Origin: Sclerurus mexicanus
Lineage: Eukaryota > Chordata > Aves > Passeriformes > Furnariidae
Assembly: GCA_013396755.1 (NCBI GenBank)
Contig: VWZF01003842.1
Location: 4,171,551 to 4,235,550, forward strand
DNA length: 64,000 nt
Direction of reading: 5' to 3'
Shown here: positions 1 through 12,200 of the stretch, piece by piece
How positions within the stretch are numbered: position 1 is the first letter of the stretch
Layout: each line of letters starts with the position of its first letter
Made by a program: the position numbers and the translations under genes
The notes under the pieces: model-generated
Database searches by the model: none
Told to the model about the DNA's origin: nothing
The model's input: only the letters and a program-made list of their open reading frames with translations

Positions 1-3000
1 CTCTCATGTCCATCACAGAAGTCAAGTACCTACACAGACACAGTAGATGGTTAGAAGAAACCCCTTCCAAGCAAAAGAACTAAAAACTGTAGTTCAGGTC
101 TACATTCAACAACCACTATGTGCAAGTGAATTGTCACTGAGATTCATAAGAACAGGCAACACTCCCTTGGAATCTGGGCATCTTCCCATTTCCCCCACGA
201 CAAGAGACAGCTGAGTAAAGAAGACAGCACCCATAAATTCAGTGTAAATTGTATGATTCAGGTCTCTGTTGTAAGAACTTTCATAAACACAGGCTTCTAC
301 TTTCAACAATTTTGGAGCTGAGAAAAAACAGATACTCTTACATTTACAAACTCAAGTTACCAGAGAGAATACCAACAGGATCAGTTTCAGTGCTTCCAAA
401 GACAATCCTCATAACTTCTTGTACCATTATCAACAAAGTGAATCATCCAACCTTGTTCAATTAATATACAAGAAAACTACCATTTTTCCTTTTCACAAGT
501 CATTGTTTGTTTAGTAAAATGTTTGAGGAAAAAACAGCAAGTGAATCTTTCTAATTCACTGTGCCTGACTCACTAAGATTCTTTGGTCCCCCATGTAAGC
601 AGAGACAAATCTCATCATCTCTATGTCCTTATTTCTCAGAAAGGTAACTGAAAAATTTTGTGCATGCACACACAAAACACACATTCATAAAAAAAAAGCA
701 GTTCTCAGTCAACCTCTAGTGGCTTTCATCACACACACATTTGTTTCCTTGCTTTGGGGACTTTTTTTGGTAGCAGGTCAAGCTCTTATGACATGTTCTC
801 AAACTTGAGTTTGAATTCTTCAAAACAACTGAGCAGGCTGTAACTCTTTCCAGTGTTGGTTGCAATCACAGAGCAAGGAATTCAAAAAGACAAGGCTCTA
901 AACTAAAAACAGTTGCCTTTAGGAATGGAAGATGAGATCCAGGTTTTATTTAAATGAAAAAACTTATGCATATCCTTTCCCCTAGCAAAGCTGTTACCTA
1001 AAAGTCTGGTCAAATAATTAGAGGATATATTGCACATCATCAAAAATTAGACAAAAGACTATGCTGCATAACAGAGATTGCTATGAAACATGATAAATCA
1101 CAGACTATATTGCTAATAGAAGAATCACATTCAGGTGAGTGTTTCATCTAAGAAGTATACAGTATTTATATAGACTTTTACAAAGTACCTATCCTGGAAT
1201 TCCAATTATACTGACTGATTTAAATACTATCGCAGCTTACTTAGATGGAGAAAAAGGAACTTCTAAGTCGATAGTATTTGTCCAACTTATTAGAATCAAT
1301 GAAAAACCAAATGTTTTTCCAAATAAGTTAAAAATCCCCCACAATACCAAACCAACATAAGACAAAAGATGAATTAATTTGACAAGAAATAAAAACTAGG
1401 ATTATTAACAGAAAATAGATCCTAAATTTATAAAATGGTAATCTTTATGTACATACAATTAAGATGCTTTAAAAATACCTTAAATACTTTGTAAGCAGAT
1501 ATAGTCACACTTCACAGATTTCAAAACAAATATAAAAATTTCAAAAATATCTCCATGATAGGCATTGCAAATACTTTTTAAGCTATATTTCATACTACAA
1601 GCCTCAGTATCGTTAAGAATATTGGTATCAAAACATACTCCTAACAACTTTATTTTGTAAGCTTTAATTTGGAATGAGGGGCATAATAGGAAAGTGGCAC
1701 TGTCTTCACCTTGTGATAAGGAAAAACAACATAGTTTAGAAAAGATAAATAGCTCTTTTTAAAGCATGTTTACGTGTATGCTCAATATTTTCAGTGTTCT
1801 ATTTTCACTTTCAGTATGTCAAAAAGCTGCACGTAACTAATATATGCTCAGATAAGCCTAGTTAGGAGACTACAGGCACACTGAAATATTAATATACAAG
1901 TTAGATGTTTTATTTAGATTCTGCATCTGAATAAGTTTATCAGGAAAAAAAACCATCATTCTGTATTTCGTTTCCTATTGTAATGACAAAGCAAGTTATT
2001 TTAAGGGACAAAGGTATAATTAAAGTAAGGTGAACAAAGCCACCCTTGCCTTTGTTTACCAAGGTATAAAGGAAGTTTCTAAATGTAACTAAATTGTTTC
2101 TTTAGAATCCCACGTGAAACATTAACAACCCATTGTTTTGCCTTGTGTTTATTGACAGAAATGCTTTAAATCCTTTTTGCCCCCTCTAATCACCTAAAAC
2201 TGAAAAGCAGGCAGAAGCACTGATAAAACTTATTAAAGTACATGTCTGAAATTTAACCAAAGGATACACTTCAAGTAGAAAAGGAAGGGCTAAAATTATG
2301 CTTCAAAAAAAGTTACTAAAACAATGAGCTTAGGAGAAGTCAAATCAAGTATTAGCCGAACTGAGTATCACAACTGTGACAATGTTACTCCACTCAACCC
2401 TTCAAAATACATGTAACAAGTTTAACTTGCCAAGGATTAATGTCGGAATAGTAATTCTTGTCCTTTTGAGGCAAAGTTCCTTTATCCTTTAAAAATAGAG
2501 CTTAGAAATTACTCAAACAATGAAGAAAAATTAAACTTCAGTTCCATATTTTCAAGACAAACTAAAAGTGGCTTTCCATGTCTAGAAGACTCAGAAAAAA
2601 AAGTAACTTAATTTTCAAAGGTTCAAAGATTCTGGAAATTCCTAATCATTCTAAGAGGAGGGATTTTAAAAGATATCTTACAAGAGATACAAAATGAAAT
2701 TTTGTTAAACTCATGTATTTAATTATTTCTATGATAATAACTTTTCTGCAGCACAACTTCATATAAAAGACCAACCACACTGCTGGAATGGATAAAAACC
2801 AGAAACATGTGAAGTGCTATGAGTAACAAGAAGGTACTAAGGAAAAAAAAGTGTTCTCAAACTATTAATACAAAAGATGAGAAAAGCTCAATGATGTGTC
2901 TACCAAGGAGCTTTCTTTTAAACTCTTACACAGCAGGTTTTATTCATTATCTCTACACTGAACAAATCTAATTCTGAATTGTCTTGCAACAACAGGAATA

Positions 3001-4496
3001 AACTTTGTGATTCCTTCCTACAGAGCAATCAAACATTGCTGAACCCACTCACTGTCAAATTCTGCAACATGGCTAGAACATAATCAACTTTTAACCTAAA
3101 ACCTTTGGACTTTCTTGTTTGCCTTCAAAAAGCATTATTCTCATCAACTTGAGATCTGAATTTCCTAAGGACAGAAGGAATTCTCTTCAAACTTAAATGA
3201 AGATTGTGCATTTTTCAAAGGTACACTGTTGCTTATACACAGATGCAGAGCTCACCAGATAAAGGTCTTTGGTAAATGCTGCAAGAAAAGGCAGGTTACA
3301 TGAAACTCACATGTACAACTTTAATTCTCTGTCTCAAAGTGTATCAACACATTTAGAAAAGGATATAATAATTTTAATTAAAGTTCATGAGGCAAGCTGC
3401 ACCAATTACATATCTCAAGAAGCACACAATGCTTAGATTAAAAAAATAAATGTGTGTTGGTAGAAATTGCTTAGAAGATTGCTGGGACTCAACTGAGAAA
3501 AAAAATGCATGAATTCTGTGGTGCTAAAACAGCTGTACAAGAAGTTTTTGACTGTTGGACACTGCCATTCCACACCTACAAAGAGGCAGTGTTAAAACCT
3601 TCACTGATTTCAGTAAAGCTGAAGCAGGCTCTTCATCTCTGCTCCTGCTACAGGAGGCACTTAAACAACCTGACCATGTGGACAATACAGGGAAGTCTGG
3701 CAAACCATGTTGTCAAGTCATTCAGACATGCACATGGAATACTGAGATCCCAGTTGCATTCTTCAGGGAATTTAAAAATCACCACTGTTCTTTAGTCAGG
3801 ATATTAGAAAGAAAAAAAAATCACAGGGCAACAATGTACTCTTAATGCCATTTTTGATCAGCATGACTCACACTCAGACTCACACTTAGACACTCGCATA
3901 AAAATATGTAGAAAAAGAGGATTGGTCAAGGTGGATTCAACCTACATTAATTTATTTAACCTAAATTTAATAAGTATTGACACAAATAGTATCAAAAATC
4001 AAAGGAACATTTCAAGTGAACAAAATTAAGCACCTTCATATACCCAAGCCAAAAATGCTTATTCTCCTTGAAAGCAACATTTGATGTTATTAAACCATGG
4101 GGGACTTTTTTTTTTAAAGCATTAACTTTGCCACAGCTTCCTACTACACCTGAACATATTTAAATAATAAAGGTAAAAATAATCTGTTTAAAATCTGTGG
4201 CAGGCATCAAAACTACCTGAATGCCCATACTTAACACTGATCTAGAGTTATGAACAAGGACAAAATGCCAAATAATCACCCACTACACCCTTGCTTTTTG
4301 CAGTCTTGCTATTAGTACATACCAGTGATTTGTCTAAGTAAGTTTCATTTATAAACTCTTCATGTACGTAGCCCAAAATGTCATTCATACAATTAGTCAA
4401 GACAAACATATAAACCCAAACTTCAAAGATGATATTTTTTATGCTAAGTAAAACACTAAAAAGTTAACTTCCCCATTCAGTGATTGATTATTTGTT

Positions 4497-4550
4497 TGCA
4501 GTTTTTGGGTTGGGGTTTTTTGGGGTTTGTTTGGGTTTTTTTTTTGTTTC
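4497..4550. repeat. T/G-rich low-complexity tract
   Basis: The plus strand is almost only T and G, with several runs of three to four G separated by T runs, ending in a run of nine or more T. It is not a perfect tandem array. It may be a decayed simple repeat, or the reverse complement of an old retroposon tail. Confidence 0.6.
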
Positions 4551-6460
4551 TCTCTGTTTAACATCTTATTTTTTAAAGACTTTCAATCAGCTTTTCCAGT
4601 TATTGTAACTTATCTTTAAAAAGCAATCTTTTCTACACCACACCAACTTGTTGCACAGCAGAGTAACTAGTGCAGCACACCTATTTACCAAGGAGACCCT
4701 GTGCTCCTGTGGAAGACTCTTCTGTACAACAAAGAGGAAACACATTGGTGAACAGGAAAGATTCCCACTGAAAACACACCTTTCCTCCCAAGCAATGCAA
4801 AACTCCCTGAACTACATGCTGCACTAGAAAGCAGCCCCTGATCCCCTGCCCCTTCCATGGTGTTCTTATCAGGTATACCCTAACAGGATGAGAATCCAAG
4901 GTGACATAGACTAATCTAATACTCTAGAATAATTTTAAAGGCCACTTAAATTGGCAAGTTTTTCTTATATAAGGCAGTATTTAAACAAGAAGTGGGTTGT
5001 AAATTTCATACAAACACCGAAAATAAAAGCAACCTTTTAACCTGAAATGAAACTCATGGATGCACACATTTAACTATTTCCCTCTTTTATAATTCCTGCT
5101 GAGGTTCCCAAGGAGAGCACTGCATATTTTGAACAAAATATTTATTTTATTAATTTCAAAAAAGAGAACAGAGGGCTTTTGTTATATACAGAACCAAAAC
5201 ACCTACAAAGCATGCAGTTACAGTACAGTGCGTTACTTTCCCAGAAGAACAATTCATTTATGCACTATCCATATCAAAATGGAAGCACAGTACAACAAAG
5301 TTTTCACTCAGTATACATCCATGTCCTTCCACTCTCCAGTGTGGATTAAAATATGCCCAAGCCATAAAAAATGCCAAAGAACACTGGGTCTCTGTTAAAA
5401 ACGTGAAGAAAAGATAGGATACCAAGTTCACCTCACCTGTTGCATTAACAGCACAAAATGAAACTGTAACTAGTTACAAGAAACTGTGTCATCCTTACAC
5501 TAAGAACACCACAGAAATTTCAAATGCATTTTAACACAGACTGTTCTAGTAATGGATCATAAATTTCCAAAACAATTGGGTATTCTAAAGTTAGCTAGCA
5601 AATAATACTTCTTGGGTATATGAACTATCATTATTATTCAATAAGTCTCTTTAAACTGGGAAAATGTGCACCCAGAAAGTGAAAGAATACATAATCAGTG
5701 TTAGATGAATTCCAAGTAGTCTGAAGGATCTTTCAGATATTAGACAAACTTCAGACACATGCTACTTCAAACTGTCATAGGAAATCAAGACATGGCTTCT
5801 GGGGTAGCATCTTGCAAACAGAAGCTTGGGTTACAAACAATGGCAGAGCTTGAAGAAGTGGTTTTGGGTTAAGCTTTAAAAAATGCACCAAGGTATTTCC
5901 CCTTTCACAAAGCATTTGTTACAATGTCAAAAAGTCAACAATTTATAGTGCATATCAATGCCACCCAATCCTTAAAACTGTATCTACTTCAACTGGGGCA
6001 AAGTGAAAATTAGCACCTGTCTGAATTCTCATCAACTTCCCCTAGAACAGCAGCACTTGGCTTAAAAACACATCATGTTGCCCCAAAATGCAGGAGTAAG
6101 ACACTGAAATACTGCTCTCTGTGAACCTACTTATGAAACCAATGAGACTACTGAATCCATTCAAACCTAGTTAAGTAGTAACACACCACAGAATAAACTG
6201 CCTAAAACAAGACAGTGTTGTTAATATTATCTGTGTATACACACATGCCATGCACTCACAATAGATAAAAAAAATGAGTTATTAAAATATTATGTGTAGC
6301 CTTCTAGGAAACAGAGACATTTTCTTATCTCTTAAGTTTTTCTTTGGCCCTTATTTGAACTTGACTTACTGGCTTCATCCTACCAAAATATATCCACATG
6401 GACTATAATTAGCAATCTAATCCAATTAAGGATATTGGGGTCAACTTATAGGCTCCTGTT

Positions 6461-6530
6461 TAAAAAAACTAAACCAACAAAAAAACCCCAAAACACACAA
6501 ACAAAACAAACAAACAAAAAAACCAAACAG
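6461..6530. repeat. A/C-rich low-complexity tract
   Basis: The plus strand is mostly A and C, with a short AAAC-type tandem stretch near 6500-6520. Similar tracts recur at 11606-11660 and 60018-60062, and the reverse orientation appears at 4497-4550 and 55317-55362. It has no coding signal. Confidence 0.6.
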
Positions 6531-7243
6531 TCCTGCAAACAGAATCTTCTTAAGCACTACACTTACTTTAAAAGTCAAAATAAGCTTCCTTCCCTATCTC
6601 ATGTTCCATATTCCTGTGCAGGACAGCCACAACTAGCCTATACAGAAGCTGGCAGAAATGGGAGATCATGCTTAAAACGTTACTTGTCATAAGTCAAGGT
6701 CTCCTTATCTGCTTGGTTCTTGCCTTGAGAAATAAAGACCTCTATGTGCAAAACACAGGGAAGTACATTCGCCTGTTAGCAAAGTTTTAGCAAAATCTAA
6801 ACAAACATTAGCAGAAGAGATTGCTGTGTGTTTCTTCAGTACTGAAAAAAAGTTGGCAGTGCAGGTATCAGGCACACACTAATTTTTGTAATAAAACCCT
6901 TAAACTCTAGAGGTTAAGTGAATCAAGTCTGGGACATGTTTTCATAAAAACGATGAGAAGATGTAGATATATACAACAAGCCAGTCAACTAATAATTACA
7001 TTAAAGAAAAAAAACAAAAAACACTCAAACCTAAAATAAAGGTCAAGAGAGATTAAATTGTTTATCCTTTTCAGCCGCGAGAAAATAAGATTTCATTTCT
7101 CATGTTTTAAATAACGTATCACGGGAGAAGGTGAAAGAAACACTCCTGGCTACTCCATGGCTCTTGGATTCCCATCCAGAAGTAAACTAAGAAGCAGTGC
7201 CCATACAGCGCAGCCCCGCAGCCTATGAGCCGGGCACTGCTCG

Positions 7244-7251
7244 TTACATCA
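7244..7251 (+). promoter_or_regulatory. CRE/ATF-like site
   Basis: TTACATCA differs by one base from the CRE-type TTACGTCA. It lies just upstream of the octamer and TATA-like box, which is the usual position for such a site. Eight-base matches occur by chance, so this is only suggestive. Confidence 0.25.
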
Positions 7252-7256
7252 CGATC

Positions 7257-7264
7257 ATTTGCAT
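7257..7264 (+). promoter_or_regulatory. Octamer motif (POU-factor site)
   Basis: ATTTGCAT is an exact match to the octamer bound by POU-domain factors such as OCT1 (POU2F1). It sits 11 bases upstream of a TATA-like box at the edge of the CpG island. That close octamer-TATA arrangement is known from histone H2B and immunoglobulin promoters, but no histone or immunoglobulin coding sequence is visible here. The motif is seen directly; its function is inferred. Confidence 0.45.
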
Positions 7265-7275
7265 TTAAACTACAA

Positions 7276-7281
7276 TATATA
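7276..7281 (+). promoter_or_regulatory. TATA-like box
   Basis: TATATA lies where the AT-rich flank gives way to GC-rich sequence. If used on the plus strand, transcription would start roughly 25-30 bases downstream, about 7303-7312, inside the CpG island and heading into the N gap. The core is palindromic, so the box itself does not fix the direction. The octamer to its left favours the plus strand. Confidence 0.4.
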
Positions 7282-7371
7282 GCGGTGCGCTCGCGTTGCC
7301 GCGGGGCTCCGCGCTGACCTCCCGCCACGCGGACCCCGCACCGCTCCCGCACCCGGGGGGTGGGGCGGTGC

Positions 7372-8291
7372 NNNNNNNNNNNNNNNNNNNNNNNNNNNNN
7401 NNNNNNNNNNNNNNNNNNNNNNNNNNNNNNNNNNNNNNNNNNNNNNNNNNNNNNNNNNNNNNNNNNNNNNNNNNNNNNNNNNNNNNNNNNNNNNNNNNNN
7501 NNNNNNNNNNNNNNNNNNNNNNNNNNNNNNNNNNNNNNNNNNNNNNNNNNNNNNNNNNNNNNNNNNNNNNNNNNNNNNNNNNNNNNNNNNNNNNNNNNNN
7601 NNNNNNNNNNNNNNNNNNNNNNNNNNNNNNNNNNNNNNNNNNNNNNNNNNNNNNNNNNNNNNNNNNNNNNNNNNNNNNNNNNNNNNNNNNNNNNNNNNNN
7701 NNNNNNNNNNNNNNNNNNNNNNNNNNNNNNNNNNNNNNNNNNNNNNNNNNNNNNNNNNNNNNNNNNNNNNNNNNNNNNNNNNNNNNNNNNNNNNNNNNNN
7801 NNNNNNNNNNNNNNNNNNNNNNNNNNNNNNNNNNNNNNNNNNNNNNNNNNNNNNNNNNNNNNNNNNNNNNNNNNNNNNNNNNNNNNNNNNNNNNNNNNNN
7901 NNNNNNNNNNNNNNNNNNNNNNNNNNNNNNNNNNNNNNNNNNNNNNNNNNNNNNNNNNNNNNNNNNNNNNNNNNNNNNNNNNNNNNNNNNNNNNNNNNNN
8001 NNNNNNNNNNNNNNNNNNNNNNNNNNNNNNNNNNNNNNNNNNNNNNNNNNNNNNNNNNNNNNNNNNNNNNNNNNNNNNNNNNNNNNNNNNNNNNNNNNNN
8101 NNNNNNNNNNNNNNNNNNNNNNNNNNNNNNNNNNNNNNNNNNNNNNNNNNNNNNNNNNNNNNNNNNNNNNNNNNNNNNNNNNNNNNNNNNNNNNNNNNNN
8201 NNNNNNNNNNNNNNNNNNNNNNNNNNNNNNNNNNNNNNNNNNNNNNNNNNNNNNNNNNNNNNNNNNNNNNNNNNNNNNNNNNNNNNNNNNN
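7372..8291. other. Assembly gap (920 N)
   Basis: A continuous run of N interrupts the CpG island, with GC-rich sequence directly on both sides. The gap is most likely GC-rich DNA lost in sequencing, and it may hide a first exon or core promoter. Open frames of 400-519 codons through this interval are artefacts of reading N as open. Confidence 0.99.
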
Positions 8292-8405
8292 GGGAGGACG
8301 GGGAAGGCGAGGCAGGCAGCCCGCCCGCCCGGCAGGCAGGCAGGGGCGGGAGCAGAGCCGAGCGGCGTGTCCCGTCCCGCCGCCGGGCCGCGAGTGGGAG
8401 CGGGA

Positions 8406-8455
8406 GGATGGATGGATGGATGGATGGATGGATGGATGGATGGATGGATGGATGG
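8406..8455 (+). repeat. GGAT tetranucleotide microsatellite, about 12 copies
   Basis: About 50 bp of uninterrupted GGAT units lie inside the CpG island, followed by degenerating units. Translations such as repeated DGWM or HPSI are products of the repeat and not evidence of a protein. The array is perfect, so length variation is likely. Confidence 0.95.
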
Positions 8456-9239
8456 GTGCATGGGTGCGCGCAGGCAGGAAGGCAGGCGGGCAGCGGCGTC
8501 CGCCGGCACCGAGCGCTGCGCCGCACCGCGCCTGGGTCTTCCCTTTCGGCATCGCGGCCCCTCGCCAGCCCCGAGTGCGTGTCTCGGGGTTTGTTCCCTT
8601 TGTTCTCGCACTCTGCAGTCGCACAGCCCCCACCCCGAGCTTGCCCTGGTACCCGGAGTGGTCCACTTGGCTCGGCAAACTCCTCCAGGAATAGAACTAC
8701 CAGTTACGCCTCAGGAAGCTGTAATTCATCCCTCGTTGAAGCGTTTAGTGGATGCGCCAGCCTCGGTATTGCTAGATTGTCTGCAGGCTTCTCCTTGTCC
8801 CAACGGGTGAATAAACATCTAAAGAAACCGTACGCCACCGTTCATCCGCTCCCGGCTCTGACATTTCCCGTGGCCACGAGCGCCGCGGGAGCCGAGCTGG
8901 TGTCAGCAGGGCAGCGGTGCTGCAGGGTGCTGAGCACGGCGTCCTCCCGGCTCGGCAGCCGTGCCTCTGGAGCTGCGCAGGCCGGGAATCCCTGGCCTGC
9001 TGCGCCCTGCCGCAGCCACAGCCGAGCGTGGTCCTGCAACCCTAATCAGTGCCCGAGGTCCGTAGTAGGTACGGTGCCCTCGACGCTTGGTTTTACAGCT
9101 AAACAAGGCTGTGTGCATGTGGGTACGTACAGGAGTTTAATGCACTTAAATATATCTTCTATTATTCGTCGTTTGAATAATACGCACAGATTAATTTTCC
9201 CCTATGACTGCATCTATTACACATGTAGTCCACACTGAC

Positions 9240-12200
9240 TTGTGTCAGAGGCTGTTACTGCAAATGGGAAACAGGTATTTTTGATTGTTTGAAATATAAC
9301 TCTTTGATCTCTTTCATCAGTGCAGAATTTTTTGTAAAAATGGCCATGAAGACATCAAAATTACATTTAAGAAAACAAAACAAAAAATCTTTCTTCAGTG
9401 TGTAGACCACCTTTATTTTTTAAGGTTTCCTTCCTGCCATATCCCACCTTCTTCCACAACTGTTCGAAACATCAGATCTTCTGTTCCCTGTGCCACTACA
9501 GGGCTTCAGAGAGACTTTTTTGAGAATCTGAATAATCATATGAGTTGGCACAGGACTGGAAATTTGCCTCCGGGGGCAGTGAATCCTCTCCCTGCTGTGG
9601 CAAGCAACCACACCAATAATCCCATTCATAAATATGCTGACTTTCCTCTTAGAACTATGAAGCTTGTTTGCTTGCACTGCTCTTACTAGCAGGCTGCAGC
9701 CTAACCCAATTCTGAAGTAAAGCAAAATTTATATAGTATTTTATTAATGTATCTTTTTCAAAAAGAAGTTCAAAAGAACCTCAACAAGCATTACTTGCTT
9801 TCCCAGAATTTCCTGTTTGGTTTTCCTCCTTCTCAGAAACACTTTCTAAGGAGAGTATCTTATTAACTGCCAATATTCACAGAGAGCCATAGTATCAATT
9901 ATTAAAATATGTTTATTCACTAATGTGTCCTTTGATCATTGCTGGTTTGCTGCTCCTGAAAAACTAAAGGTGTAGTTCTTGGAATGTGCCTTCTGTTTGC
10001 TGCAGTTCCTCCAAAGGGCTCAGAACCTGAGGCAGTATGAAATCTGCATGGACAGTCGCTGATAGACAGCCAATCAACTGTTCAGGTGCCAAATGCTGAG
10101 TGTGAAATCCAGGCCCACAGAAAGTCCTGGTATTTTATATCAATCAGGTTGGGAATTTGTATTGGGTTCCTGCCATGCATTAATCCCTGTCACTAACAGT
10201 TGCAAATTTCTTATTAATAAAGTATATCTGTTTGGTTGGTCACCCTAGTTGATTTCTCCAAGTTTTCAAAAGCCACCTATGAAATACTTCCTGTATGATG
10301 GTAGAAAGTTTACTTACATTTATAAACAGATACTTGGTGTAAATCAACATAGAAAATCAGATCTGCAAACACATTTACTTACATTTTAAAAGAAAAAAAC
10401 CCTTGCACCATGGTAAAAAAAAATATTAGAGTGGGTAACATTTACTTAGCCTTCTACACTTTTATTTTGTTACAAATTGCTGAAAATTAAACAGTGGGCT
10501 GAAATCTGTCATGCTAATCTGGAGATTAAACATATATTTTTCATCAACACCTGATTAGGACAATTTTGATCTGTGTATATAATATGGACAACTATTCACA
10601 GGCAAATGATTTTTTTACTCAGTATGACTTTGAAATCAGATTCACTATCATCTTACTTCTTATAAATCAAATATCAATTCCCTGTTTAGAAATTCATAGT
10701 TTCTAGCTACTACTAAGTTTTTGATCCTGCTCAGACTTATATAATGTCCTTGGTTTACTGAATCTAACCAGATATTTTGTATGCATTATTAAATGTACTA
10801 AATAAATAAGTGCTGCTATGCAATGATTTTTTTTCTCTGTAGAGGATATAATAATTTTACTCCTTACTATCTTCTCCAAGACTTCAAAATGATTTCTTGT
10901 AAAGAGTTAATCACTGTAAATTGGGCAGAAATGACCCCTTGATTAATAACCAAATTGAGGCATACCCCTTTCAGAAATGAAATGGCTGTGATGTACATAC
11001 TGTGAACATAATGAGGTTGTAGGTTCTGCAGAAATGACATAATTTTCAGATTAATTACAATGTGACATGAATTTAATGAACATTTTAACAGCATATGCTA
11101 ATGAAGAAAGTATTGCAGTTCACATGAGAAGGAGAATAGGGCTGCATGTAAATTCAGGAGAAAATGGGGACCTCTGATATTAGATATTCCAAATACAATC
11201 ATGAAACAAAACAAATAATACCCAGTCATTCTCATCTATTTGGCACCACCAAACAGATTGATAAACTTTTATATGATTACTTGTAATCATTATTTCAACA
11301 GAAACAAAAGGGAAAACCTGCAGATAATCTCTATATAAAGCCTGTCCATTCTGAGGCAATAAAGGATGAACCTCTTGTTTCACTTAACATGTTCATGCTA
11401 AGTGTTATCGCTAACACAGTGATAGGATCTAAGATTATAAAAATATATATCCTGAAAACAAATAGTTAAATAGAAGAGCAGATTCTGCCTGTAGAACACC
11501 GGCTCTCCCTGCCTCTGGTTTACATTGCCTTCAGTTTAATTTTATTCCTTGTTTTTCATTTCATCTAAAAATCTTGCTTCCTTGTAAGAATGCATTTAAA
11601 AGAAGAAACAAAAAAAAAACCCAAACAGACAACAAACACAACAAAAAAATCCCCAAACATTGAAGTGTAGCAATTTAGTAAAAAAAAAAAGACATAAAGG
11701 ACAGTGGGTTAGATGACAATCTATGGTATTAAACTCCATATTACCACCTGCCTTGCTATTGTTTGAAAAGCACACAAAAATATCAGTGGAAACTAACTGA
11801 CAGGAGGGCAATGAAATTTGCTCTACATAAAATGATGCTTAAAATCTATATTAGGCTTTTTTTTATGGTGAAGTTAAGGTGCTGCCTGCAAAAGTTATGG
11901 CTTATTTGTTGCATATATGTACAGCTCTTAAAAAGCTGAAACACCTCTGTTACGAAGCTTAAGTTCAGTTACTACAAGGGGTGAACCTGTTCTACTTATG
12001 TTGATCTCTGACTCTGAATTCTTTATACTGCTGTAAGCACATGGATGCTTCAGAACTTTAATCACTGCCATCCGCATCATAGTTGTCTCATGACAATTGG
12101 ATTTCTCACAACAAGGAACAGCTCATTCTAATGCTGCAGAATTTAGATACGACATTTTTCAGGGAAAACACGGGCAAGGGATGTTGCAATCCACTGGACA

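Larger units (their letters stand above)
1..7190. other. AT-rich region without recognisable gene
   Basis: No open frame here has recognisable protein-family content, and the longest (96 codons, two overlapping frames near 3505-3845) look like chance. The base composition is AT-rich with frequent A runs on the plus strand. It could be intergenic DNA, an intron, or a long untranslated region of a gene read on the minus strand away from the CpG island to its right. I cannot decide between these from the sequence. Two strand-biased low-complexity patches, T/G-rich at 4497-4550 and A/C-rich at 6461-6530, are listed separately. Confidence 0.6.
7196..9090. promoter_or_regulatory. CpG island with assembly gap, probable promoter region
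   Basis: The sequence turns abruptly from AT-rich to GC-rich with dense CG dinucleotides at about 7196-7371, and again from 8292 to about 9090 after an N gap. The flanks on both sides are CpG-poor, so this stands out as the only CpG island of the window. In vertebrates such islands usually mark the 5' end of a gene. The left edge holds an octamer motif and a TATA-like box, and the right part holds a GGAT microsatellite and GGCAGG-type short repeats. No open frame in the visible GC-rich part resembles a known protein, so a first exon, if present, may be non-coding or may lie inside the gap. The direction of transcription is unresolved. Confidence 0.7.

Noticed and set aside
7119..8810. Open frames of 418-519 codons on both strands around the CpG island
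   Set aside because: They are open only because the 920 N are read as sense codons; the visible ends are GC-rich low-complexity sequence and the GGAT repeat.
8408..9238. 276-codon plus-strand frame starting in the GGAT array
   Set aside because: It begins as translated microsatellite, continues through CpG-rich DNA where stops are rare, and shows no domain. GC bias explains its length.
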